Source of the DNA: Fasciolopsis buskii
Taxonomy: Eukaryota; Platyhelminthes; Trematoda; Plagiorchiida; Fasciolidae
Reading direction: 5' to 3'
Assembly: GCA_008360955.1 (NCBI GenBank)
Contig: LUCM01001568.1
Location: forward strand, 252,012 to 316,011
Length of the DNA stretch: 64,000 nt
Below, piece after piece: positions 10,909 through 21,320 of the stretch; position 1 is the stretch's first letter, and each line of letters starts with the position of its first letter. The position numbers were made by a program, and so were the translations under genes. Below the pieces are notes generated by a model. The model was not told where the DNA came from. It did not search any database and worked only from the letters and a program-made list of their open reading frames with translations.

Positions 10909-11612
10909 TCAGGAGTCCTCGTGGTTCAACCCATCGCTCAAGTTTTGTTGGGTCATTCTGCTGAGTCTACACATGTACTGGGGTATAGATGGTGCGCTAC
11001 AGTTTTGCGTTGACCGCAGAATTGGGCGATGGGACCCGAACAGTGACAAGAGGTCATTTACATAAACGAGAAAAGTTGGCGAATGGGGCGCCGAATATTG
11101 TGGAATGCCGCTCGTGCTGGGTAACGCAGAGTGTGGTTGACTGACTCTAGAAACTAAGGACCTTCCACCGAGGAGAGTCCCGGCCCAGCGCAGCAACGGA
11201 CCCCTGGTGCCAAGCGCCCTTAGTTTCTTCAGCAGGCGTCTGTGAGATCTTATCAAAGGCTTTGCTGCAGTCAACAAACACCACGTCCGTGGGGTGATCC
11301 CCAGGCTTTGCGGACGCCCACTGTCGTCGGATAAGTAGCACGTTTGACATACATAACATGCCTGGATGTTGCACAGAACAAAGTAACGGGTTGGTCGGTA
11401 GACGCTTTCGCAACCGGTGGACAGCCACTAGCTCCAAGACCTTCTTTGAACCACAGAGGTCCAGCTGAATAGACGATGGCTGGCAGCATCAAAGCCAGGG
11501 GAAAAAGGGAAACGCTTTTCCATTTAGTAGATGGTCTGGCTAGTTCCAGTGGCCAATTGAATAGCTCAGTGGCAGTTAAGGAAATTACTGGCGCCGGTTC
11601 CTTCAAAATCAC
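10909..11612 (-). pseudogene. Reverse transcriptase of LINE A
   Basis: RT domain of LINE A spread over three overlapping frames. The palm motif A region reads DVVFVDCSKAFDKIS, with the catalytic aspartate likely the D of VDCSKAFD. The following GIPQ...LVYVNDL block corresponds to the LINE motif G(I/V)PQGS.LGP..FL.YINDL. The YADD box is not legible in any frame just after it. Upstream the text LLCSVQHPGMLCMSNVLL parallels the 'S..QHGF..GRSC..NLL' motif. At least two frameshifts separate these pieces, so no functional enzyme is encoded. Confidence 0.65.
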
Positions 11613-12299
11613 TCGATGCGTTGAATCAGGGCCAGCTAATGTTGTGGATTCACGGCTTTAAGTGGTTGCAACAACTGACGAACTGTGAGCTCTTTCGTGG
11701 ATAAGGGTGAAGAACAAACTGACAGCTGTGGGCATAATAGAGATCCCGGTGAGTAGACAGAGGGAAATTGCATGGAAAAGAGCTTTGTCTTTGAGATATC
11801 CGTTTCAATCAGGCTTCAACGCAATTGGAACAATTAGTTAATGTCATTTGCCCTAATTCGTTTGAGAATTTAAGCAAACAACCTCTCAAGGGCGGTTGCC
11901 GAATCGGCCGCCAAGGTATGTTCGTAAGTCCCTGGCTTAGCCCAAATTCATTGCAGTCGAGATATTCCGCATTGTAAGTGTGGTACCTCTATTACTGGTC
12001 AGAAGAATCCAGCCGTGCTCGGTTTCTTAGTATTGGCCGCCAGCACAGCTCCCAGTCAAACTACGGGGAGCCATAATTCGCGGCTTGAAGCATTTAAGTG
12101 GGAGGAACATGGCGGTTAGGTCTCCCGGATTGTCAACCACGCACCATGAACATCAGCCAGACATTAGAGCACCCGTGGGAATGATCCGGCTGCAGACCAC
12201 ATCCCGTCGATACCCAAACAGTAGTATTGGGTCCAGGGTATGGTTTCGTAGGTGTCAGCACTGTTTGTCGCCAATGAACCAGAAATTTAGATTGACCAC

Positions 12300-12930
12300 T
12301 GATACCAAGAATAGGGCAGACAATATACTGAAAATCCTAAAACATCGGGGATAGGATGAGGTCCAAACCAGGCGCCTGAAAATCACCGATGTTATCATTT
12401 TCACGAACGTGTTCTATTAGCACGCGCAGTAGATCCCTTGGGAAAACGATCAGCCCAAGCGAGTCAACGCCCATTGACCTAACTGGTGGAAGTGCACCGA
12501 AGTCCTACAGAAAAATACAGTGACCCCCACACTCCGGGCGGTGCCGTTTGCCCAGAATAGCTGGTGATGCGGCTCCAGGAATTCCGTAGCAAACACGAAC
12601 AGTCGTTGGGCCAGAGAGTCTGATTTCGCACCACAGTGACTCATCAGTTCCCTCAGAGACGACCCGACACTGGAGACGAGAAGTAAATCCACTTTTCCAA
12701 ACATGAAGTGGAACGCCGCAGCCCAACATCATGGATGCCTGATCACATCGGAAAACTGCGTACCACGAAGGGCGATGAAGTGCCCAGTGATAGTTAGTGG
12801 CAGCCAAGTGGCTGTTGGGGCTATTATCCCGTGATCCAAAACGAAATATCACAGGTCAGCACGCTTGTTTAGAAGGCTGCGCGTATTGGTCGCTAAAGTT
12901 CTAGACCATGGTGACGATATTACACCGGTC
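12300..12930 (-). pseudogene. APE-type endonuclease of LINE A
   Basis: Fragments of the LINE endonuclease that would nick target DNA. The N-terminal TNTRSLLNKR motif corresponds to 'N.RSL.NK...L'. In the middle SLWCEIRLSG...RVCYGIPGAASP matches 'W..I.......VGVCYRPP'. Near 12,380 GDFQAPGLD corresponds to the catalytic GDFNAP motif with Asn replaced by Gln. A frame change occurs between the last two. The residue replacement and frameshifts argue for an inactive relic. Confidence 0.55.
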
Positions 12931-13099
12931 GTAGAAGTGCACTTTGAGGTGCACTTTCCCCGGTGTATTAGAGTTTGTTCTTCTTTCATCGTACGGGGGA
13001 TATCCCACACACACCTGAACCGACTTGCGCCGCTTGTTGCACAAACATTACAGGAGGCCGTTAATGGCAGGATCTCTGAAGAACGCACAAAACTCTTCT

Positions 13100-13900
13100 C
13101 CTTTTGACCGGCAGACCCGCGTCATTATTATGGTTTGCCTCATTTCGAAACGATTTTAGGGGGCGAGCATTTCAAACAACCGAATAGTTTTGCCCTTTAA
13201 TCTCCAAGATCTCTGGAAAAGATGCTGATTTTGCTTGCCTAGTTCAAGTGTCAACTTCAGTGCGCAAAGCGACCTACCGTCGCGAGTTATCTCAAGCTGG
13301 AACGCGAAACTCATACGAACAGACTGCACGATGGACCCCTCGGCAGATTTGAGCGCCTTCTCAAAAATGATACTCCCCTGAAGTAAATCGGCCCCCAGGG
13401 TTTCTTGAACATCGTACAACGATGGCTTCGGGATAATTAGCCGCGGGATGCATTGAGATCTCGCTGGCTTGGATCACAGTGTGATGGCCACAACAAGAAT
13501 CGCCCCAGACTTTTGACGCAGGCAAGAGTAAAGGGTTGTTAAAGTTTTAGCCAGTAGACAGGGAGATGCTTTGGATACTGGGTTCAGTCGATGAAAAACT
13601 CTAATGGGGACAGTCCTTGCTCGTTAGAAACCAGTTATCATCAACGGAAGGGTGAGTGATAATCACCCAGGCGTATTACGTCCCAGGCCCTTCGGTGGAA
13701 GAGGTGGAGAGCGTAGAAGCGGTGGCGGGCGGGACGGAGACTGCTCCGTTCCTTTTCAAATTGGACTCAGCTGACATCCCCTTGAAGGAGTACAGCTTGA
13801 ACAGACAGATTTGATAAAATCCGTCTAGCGGGATATCCTATTTGAGTGAAGCTCAAGTGGTATATTGGTGCACAACAAATGGGACCATCATCCACATTCA
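13100..13900. other. Unassigned; possible LINE A ORF1 remnant
   Basis: An 87-codon minus-strand frame at 13156-13419 lies directly upstream of the LINE A endonuclease, where ORF1 would sit. Its sequence (EKALKSAEGSIVQSVRMSFA) shows no nucleic-acid-binding motif I recognise. The position is the only argument. The remainder holds nothing identifiable. Confidence 0.25.
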
Positions 13901-14099
13901 GCACGCCAAAGTGCCTCTGCCCGAGGGCCTGCAGTTTCGGCGTAAGCGAATTCTATCCGGCACAAGTATCCCACTTATTAACCAAGGTGTATAATTCCAA
14001 AGTTATGATGATAAAATACAATTATCCACAGGACACAGTCACGGAAACACGCTGTCATAGCAACTGAAAAACAGGGCAAGTTTTGGCCCGCTCCATCCT

Positions 14100-16420
14100 G
14101 GTCTTCGAAAATCCTTCAGTGGTATGCACTCACGTTATGCATCCACATCTTCCAGGTCCATTTCAGTGGGTCTTGCTAATAGCAACAGAATACAAAATGT
14201 ATCCTCTCATCCTGACAGTGAGAAATATTGTAGTTTGCCCTTACTGCCTAACCCCTGGACATAACGCATACCACCCTTGCTCAAAGGGTACTGCGCTCTG
14301 CATGACTACCAAGCATCCGGAGAGTCCGTCCCATACATTTGAGACCTTGTTACTAGGGCAGCGCGATCTAACCAACAGCCTGGATAGTAATTTCTAACCT
14401 TGCCGTCAGCAGCACGTGCACGAAAGTTTACAACTTGCTGAAAAAGGCCAATCTAAAAATCCGTGCGCAAGCTTAAAGGACTCCATCAAGCTCTTTTGGT
14501 ATTTTCTTCCCTCCAATGAGGAAAGATTTAAGCCGCAGATTCGCTGATAGCATACCTGCCGCGATAAACTGGTCGATCCAATTAAAATCACAAGCCACAA
14601 CTAGTACTGGGTTTGTCCCCCTGCTAACAAAGTTCACAGTAAACATTCTCTAACCAAGTGATTATATGAGACTTTCTGTACTTCGTGATAATAGATAACT
14701 TTGTTCCCTTTCAAGAGCCACTCCTTTTTGTCATCCCAATCCAGGACAATCAATATATCGCTGCTGAGGTCTGCGCTTCCCGTAGACCCCAACACCTTGA
14801 CATCGTCGGTGGGGAAATACCTGGGCAATTTTAAGGCAGACAGTAGTCGATTCGTAAGGGGCAGGATCAACAGTGGCTCTGAGGCCGACTCCTGCGGGAC
14901 ACCGACTGTTACGTCAAGCTTGGATGAGCATCTATCCTCTTCCCCGACGAAAACTTCTATCCTGGTAAGAAGAAACTTCACCCCCTGTTGTATCTTCCCT
15001 GAGATACCAGATCATTCTAATTTGACGGGAGTGGACGATACTTCTCTTTGTCAAATGTTTCGATGAAATATAAATATCATAATTCAGCCTCATTACCTTC
15101 ATTCAGCCTTCGAATGGCTTAATCCGAGAGGTAAAGGAGGTCGGTAAGACAAAGCATTCTTCACGTGGCCTTGCCGGGCTGGGATGGCCATTGAGAGCTG
15201 GACTAGATATTGGGAGATGTAGGCTCCCATTAACTTTATTTTCTCCTTGCATAAAACGCTACTGAGACTGACAAGAGTGAAGCTTCCAAGGATCGATTTT
15301 ACACCTTCCTCAAGTACATCTACAACTGATGCACCGCTCCAGTCACCGGGTATTTCGCCTGGGTTTGTGCTGCCTCTGAATAGATTGTATACCGGGCCGA
15401 TGGTAGTCGGGTGGTGGCTTGATGGCGGCTGGGTAAACGTCATCTGATCCAGCAGACTTGATTTTATTCAACCCCTTAAGTTGCTTGCGAATATCTTCCT
15501 GTTACATTCAGGTCCTCGACGCCGTGCAATGAGATATTTAGCAACAAGTCCCCTGAGTCAGCCCGTTAAACACCGTGGGTCTTACCGTGGTACCTGGACG
15601 GAAAATCAGCTCTGCTCTGGTCATTTGTGATGTTTTGGCCTCCAAATGTCAGATGGCGGATACCACCTCCAACTCAGCCTTTTAATTTCAAGTAGGCCTA
15701 AGATGTCTACAGTGGCCACTTGGCGTGTAGTGACGGTTTCAGCGAATACATGCGTTGTTCACCTCGGATAAGCTTTACTATACTGTGCCAAGGCTTTGCG
15801 TACCTTGTCCAGCTTCACGAGTTTCGCGCATTGTTTTGCAAACCGCAGTACTTACTTCATCTCCCAATAGTATTTTGAACGGCTGCTCTCTATCATGCTG
15901 CATTTACTTTGCGATTCCTACAACTCAAATGAGCACAATTATTTTGTAACGTTTGCGAGTATACATTGATTGCTCCCCATTTTCCCTCCTCTTTAGCCCC
16001 ATTTGCCGTCTTCTAGTTTGACTTTATTGGCCCAACATGAGGTTTACGTAAGTCCGGAGTGTTTACGTTCTTCGCTTACTACACTGCAGGAAACCTCGGT
16101 CGACGCAAGTAGACTGCTTTTCACCTTTACATGGTCACTCTTGCCTAAAGGGGGGGAAACGCTGGAGTTCGTTGACGCTGATTGTGTGACTCGTAATCGC
16201 AAGGCCCGGCAGTGACGGTTCTTGACCAGATCTGTACCCAGTATCTTGTTAAATATGCCGACGGGATGTCTGTGCGTGCAACCATTGGAGGAAGTATTGT
16301 CTAACCCCACCAAATAAGCACCTCTCAAAGCTCGGCCAATGAGTGGCACACTGTAATCCCCTTGTTGGCGTCCCACGCTCCACGTGATACAGCAGCTCAG
16401 TTCAGTTAGCACAGGACAAG
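14100..16420 (-). mobile_element. CR1-like LINE C, decayed
   Basis: Minus-strand LINE. The end of its endonuclease is read at about 16,150 as SPPLGKSDHVKV, the conserved 'LGKSDH' box. The RT then appears at 15,443-14,634: GDWSGASVVDVLEEGVKS (compare 'W..A.V.PI.KKG'), FTLVSLSSVLCK (compare 'YRP.SLTS...K'), VTVGVPQESASEPLLILPL (compare 'VPQGS.LGPLLFL..') and FPTDDVKVLGSTGSADLSSD. The catalytic FADD has become PTDD. Many stops are present. The downstream limit near 14.1 kb is a guess, as the C-terminal part is hard to read. Confidence 0.65.
14634..15443 (-). pseudogene. Reverse transcriptase of LINE C
   Basis: Two minus-strand open frames (15,099-15,443 and 14,634-14,981) carry successive RT segments of one enzyme. 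The first holds the region before and around the SLTS motif plus an adjacent frame reading CLTDLLYLSD (compare 'GRSCLTNLLYLLD'). The second holds the VPQ box and the active-site loop TDDVKVLGSTGSADL. The block LGSTGSADLSSDI...VLDW is characteristic of flatworm and other CR1-like RTs. The frames are separated by stops, so this is a pseudogene. Confidence 0.65.
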
Positions 16421-16749
16421 GGTAAGACAGACGGTCAACATGGATCCGAAGTGCTTCTCGTCACATGCACATAAATCAGCACCTCCCTCTGCTTGCGTAA
16501 CTCTTCGGGTTGTCCTTGGCGTTCCAGTGCACCAGTTGAACTCCTGAGGTTCTCAGGTATTGCTCAGGCTTGCAGCAAATACTTCCCTTTTTTTCTTGGA
16601 CTGTGACACTTCTCTTGAGTCCGAGGTGGCCAGCAGGGAGCTGAAATGATAAGTACCGCGAGAGAGTGCCGGCATCCACTCCGTATCAGTAGGAAGGGCC
16701 ACAATAGTGACTGCCAAACTATAATGGTAGCCAGCCCCTATTAATGGAA

Positions 16750-18000
16750 AGTGTGACAGTTTGACGCTGGTTTAGTCCTAATTCAGTTCAGTATTATTTG
16801 ACTAGTACCAGATGAATGTCCAACCCTTTCCTAAAAATAGATTCCTCAAAGTTGTTACGATTTCTTCTGGAAGCACATTCCACATGGATGCCACCCCAAG
16901 GGCAGAGAAACTGTCTCAGGGGAATGTCTGTAATCAGGGTCATTAATATTTTCCTGAATTATCCCCTTAGTGGCAAGGTAAGGCATAGGTAAACACAATT
17001 CTCTCGTCGGGCTGATGTGAAAGGATGATGTATAAGAAAGCTATTGCCGCTGATAAATCTCAAGTCAAAGGGTGAAGGTTCCAAACCATTTAGTGGAGGC
17101 CCTGCGGACACTTTCTGGTGCCTCACGATCTCTAAGAAAGCCGTTGCGGACCATCTGACTCCCATATCATAGAAGGGGCCGAACAGATGTTTTATAGATT
17201 TTCGGGAAGGTGTCACTCGTTAGGTGCGTAAAAGACGCGTGGATGAGGTGCGCCACCTTCCTGTCAAGCCGATGGTGCTGGAGAAACAAAGGTTGCTGTC
17301 TAATCAGAACCCCAACACTTTAATGATCGATCCTGGTCAAGTTAGCAACATCACCGATGAGTAAATGTTGACTCGCTTTACCCTAAGCATTCACCGTCTT
17401 TCATGGGAGAGCTTCAAACCTCAAAATATTACTTAGTTTTGTCAAAAGCTTCCTGCAAAAGCTCTGGATTTGAGTTCCAGAAGATCACTTTGTCCGCATA
17501 AGTGGCTTGAGGAAGGTTGTTGGTGTATGCTAGAGGGAGAATGGGCCCAAAAGTGAACCTTGCGGTAGTCCCAAAGCGGGCGCCCCTGGTTTTAAGGGGG
17601 CATTTTTACCCCAACCGTGAACATTCCGCCGGTTGGGAGGCTACGTAGAATTTCCGGCATGAGGCCAAAAACAACAGAGCTTCGGAGCATATGTGGGGAA
17701 CCCTGTCGAACGCTCTTGTAAAGTCGACAAAGACGGCGTGTGGAGTCTGGCCATCGCCATGCACCTTCCACAATCTTTCCATAACGGTTGAATTTTTGGA
17801 GATGCAGGGCGTGTCAGGAAAACCATTCTGGGTAGGTTTTGAGATGTTTTTAATTGCGGATATTGGATTGAATTGTCTTGAAGAACGCTTTCAAGCGCTT
17901 TGCTTGAGACGCCGAGTGCATCAGCTGGCTGATAGCTGGAGGAGAAAACCTGGCCATATTTCTTAAAAATAGAAAAAAGCTGACTCATTCCAGCAATTGG
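16750..18000 (-). mobile_element. CR1-like LINE B, 5'-truncated and decayed
   Basis: Third minus-strand LINE. RT motif A reads AVFVDFTRAFDRVPHI at about 17,745-17,695 in a frame crossing the open stretch. The active-site box near 17,500 reads TYADKVIFW, so YADD has become YADK. The C-terminal domain near 17,080-16,840 ends in ALGVASMWNVLPEEIVTTLR, matching the LINE 'WN.LP..VV' terminal motif. The element starts inside the RT fingers near 18.0 kb and ends about 16.75 kb with 'ctgaactgaatt' on the minus strand. Multiple frameshifts are present. Confidence 0.65.
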
Positions 18001-20340
18001 AGAGGGCCGGAAATCATCACGTCGCCGGGTTGAACCACTGCGGCTTTAAGAAAAAGTAGATAAATAATTAAAATCGGGTTGTGGAGGAAATGGATGACCT
18101 CCACCTTTGAGTTTGTCTCCCACCAGCCCACACCCGGTGCTTCGAAAGAGGAAACCCGACGCTGTCCGTGTTTGCTTGAGATGCATCTGGTTGTTACCCT
18201 ATGGACTTAGCGGGGTATTAGCGCAATAGGGCCTCCACATATATTCATGATTCCGCACATCTATATTTCCACTCTACCTCCCGTGTCTTCCATATGCACG
18301 CCGGTCACGCATGCTTACCTCCTCTGCAACGGCTGTCAGATTATCACGTTTGAACTACAAGGGCCGTCATATCATCACCATCAAAATTCCGAACACTTTT
18401 CGCTACATTCTTCTTCTTTCACAGATGCACATTTACCGTAACACATCTAAAATGAAAGATGCCAGTATTCTATCAATTGTCCTCATTGCAAACCAGCTAA
18501 CGGCAAATCCTTCGATTAAGTCTCTCATCCATTTTTTACCTTAAAATATACCAGCGGCGGCCCCCATTTAACGTTCTTGTGCGGCTTTCAGTCACAGAGG
18601 ACCAACTATTCTCTCCTTTCCTCCCTCTGGATACTCTTTAACCGACAGACTTATTTTTCCTTTCCTCTTTAATTTCCCCATCGCCGTAACCCGGCGAATT
18701 TCACTCACCTTGTCAGCCTTCGTGTCCTCCATGGCCCAAATGAGCATCTTACTTCCTAAACCAATCGCATTCCACACATTATCTAAGGACCGTGCTCTAA
18801 CCAATCCTCCACTTCAAATTAGCCTCTGCTTTCCACGGCATTTCATCCGAGGGCGTAAGCGAACTTGAATTATTGTGCAATTTGGACAGTACAAAATGTT
18901 AACTCTCTCTGAAGGCTGGATAAATGGAATTTTTAACCATTTAGGTCTACCACTGCTCAACGCTATGCAATTCGCAGACGCGTAAATACCGTGGTGGTTT
19001 CCCCCGTTTTCCTATTCACTGCCATAGTTCCCGGCCTCCTTCATCGTCTATTTCTTTTTTTGCCACTTGCCATGGCTCCTCAGCTAAAACACTCTTCAGA
19101 CTGTCTCTTCCTCCATTATATCAGACTGTCTAGACTTACCGCGAGCAACAGTTTGGGTCGATCAGAAGATCCACCATTCAGACCGTGCTGAAAAACCACA
19201 ATGACATTAACCGGCACGATTCGCCGATGAAAACTTGCGGTCCACCAAAAGTCCAATCGAAAATAGAGGACGCGCAATGTAAACTTCAATGACAACTTGT
19301 CATGAGCAGACAAATCTCTTTGACTGCACAGGTTGACCTGACTCCGCGTAACAAGTATATCACATTAACAGTGATCATTTACAAAAACAGCTATATATGA
19401 ACCCTACCGTTCAGTTTCCGTCATAACCCCGGATACTTTTTTGTATTCCCTTTTGGGGTACTATTTTCGATGTGGCTGCCAACAATATGATCCCCCATCG
19501 AAAGGAGTCAAAAAGGTACTACCTCATTCCACACTGCCACTGGATATTTTATTTAGCGTATTGTGCACTACTCTCCCTTTTTCTCCTCACACTTGGTGGC
19601 GCTTTCTTTCGCTGAACCTTTAAGCAGTAGTTCACCATTATCTAAATCATTGTTCCGAACTAATGCGCACATTAAAATGGATTTTTCTCATCTCTTTGGT
19701 TTCGTAAATCACCGTATAATGCATTATCTTTAGCCTCCTGCTCCAATTTGATGTTACTCATCGACTGTCCTCCCCCGTACTTCATTCAGTCCTGTTAGAT
19801 AGGTTTGCAAGTTTTCCACCCGTAACTCATGATTCACCGACTTTTCTCGTCGAAGATTACCGTCCCTCGGACATTAAGTCAACTTGTTAAATTTTGAACA
19901 ATTTGGCCACAACTTGACGTTTGCCGCTGTCCTACAATCGACGGTTGGGTCCAAGTAAGGAGTATTGTTGCATCTAAGCGCTGAGCAATGTGCCAAACAT
20001 TCCTTTAGTTATCCTACTGGTAACCGTGTATAAACCTAACTTTTCCGTCATTTTCCGTCATCATTGAGCTATGCTCATCGATGGGTTGCGTTGTACTGTT
20101 GTACCGCTTGACGATACGACCAATCAAGTCTCTTAAAGTTTTCAATAAATGTACCACAGTGAAATAAAATTCATAATGACAGCCTTTTTTCTTGTCGTCA
20201 ATTTCTGCTCGGTGCATTCGCCCTTCGTTGTCCTGTCCCTGTGCTCTCTATTTAACAGTATTTACCAGAAGTTTGTTGCAGTCACGGATCACTTCACATA
20301 GAATGTCTTGTTTCGTAACCGTCAATTTTGTTTTGTCCTT
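18000..20340. other. No recognisable gene
   Basis: No family motif found. The plus strand is pyrimidine-rich in places (18.55-18.80 kb and 19.0-19.1 kb). It lies upstream of a plus-strand LINE ORF1 and could include that element's 5' UTR, but nothing shows this directly. Confidence 0.4.
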
Positions 20341-20344
20341 TAGG

Positions 20345-21320
20345 CGAGGAGGCAAAGCGCAACAGACATAAGATAATTGGATAAAGCTAAGACAAAAACA
20401 ACAACAAGTACGAAAATTAGAGCAAGAAATTCACGAGATACACACCAAAATCTTACTGATAGAACCAGTGATTACAAAGCTGCTTCCTCTCACCTACCTA
20501 ACTAAGACGCCCGAAAACCCACTACGCAAACATCCCGCTGGTGTCCGTCGGGATATCGACTGAACAACCTCAGAAATTAAGTAGCGAAACACAAGATCGT
20601 CTAATGCAGTGGTTTATAATGTTCCTGACCGCATTCCACTGGACTCGTTTAAAAAGACTGTCCTCTCTGCTTGCAATAAGACAGGACACTCCTGCCACTG
20701 CTTGAGAATACGCAAACGAATGTGAAACAGATCATGCCCAGTATTGTTTCAGTTCCATAGCCCCACCGCTGAACAGCAGGTTTTCAGGAGTGAAGCTAGG
20801 ATGGTAGCAACTACCCCGTTGAAGTCCATCAAAATTACCCCGGACAAGACCCCTATTCAAACAGATGCTCTCAGACTGCATGCAAGTGAGAACCCAAACC
20901 GGCTCCACCAAACTTAAATTACTCCAAGCTACCCGGCATGACTGGGAGCTTGCTATCCAGACCGGTCCATGCGGCCCCACCACAGCCACAGGCAAGTGTT
21001 GACTTAGACAGCCCACCGCCATCTCCTTTGCCACGGCCCATCCAGACACGTCCGCATATAAACCCCTCTACTGCGATTTCCTCAATAGGCCACAACGGCA
21101 TCTCCTCTTTTTGTGAAGCCAAAGTGTCTAGCATCAATCAAACCTCACCCTGTCCCATCCAGGCTCTTAAAACACAAGATACTGATGATTCCCTCGTGTT
21201 TAAACCCTCAACCAGCAACACAATACTCCCCCGGTGGAAAAACGCCGACGTTAGCAGCCCAGCGACCAAACTACTGCGATCCCTTCTTATGTTATATTTT
21301 TGTTAGCCCCATCACCCCGT
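20345..21320 (+). pseudogene. CR1-like LINE ORF1 remnant
   Basis: Plus-strand remnant of a CR1-type ORF1, the RNA-binding partner of the RT protein. Near 20,390-20,450 a heptad-like stretch reads RQKQQQVRKLEQEIHEIHTK, a likely coiled coil. At about 20,600-20,860 the text reads NAVVYNVPDRIPLDSFKKTV, LSACNKTGHSCHCLRIRK and SCPVLFQFHSP. This is clearly homologous to the ORF1 at 41.46-41.83 kb (NAVVFNVPDRLPLPLVQSTI and following). Several stops (after KRM, after EIK) interrupt it. A proline/serine-rich tail follows to about 21.3 kb. The agreement between two copies makes the assignment fairly safe. Confidence 0.65.

Larger units (their letters stand above)
9500..13100 (-). mobile_element. CR1-like LINE A, decayed but spanning endonuclease to C-terminus
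   Basis: About 3.6 kb on the minus strand in which CR1/Jockey-type ORF2 motifs appear in the right order across many frameshifts. Endonuclease: TNTRSLLNKRADL near 12,860, ESLWCEIRLSGPTTV near 12,640, GDFQAPGLDLI near 12,380. RT: TDVVFVDCSKAFDKIS near 11,270, LLKKLRALGTRGPLLRW near 11,200, GIPQYSAPHSPTFLVYVNDL near 11,080. C-terminal region: FVRLHLGYCVQAQSL near 9,870, KRDLIRAFETVEGLAEVWGN near 9,750 and RNRRVENRFLSRA near 9,630. The boundaries are estimates. It is the first of three same-strand LINEs. Confidence 0.65.
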
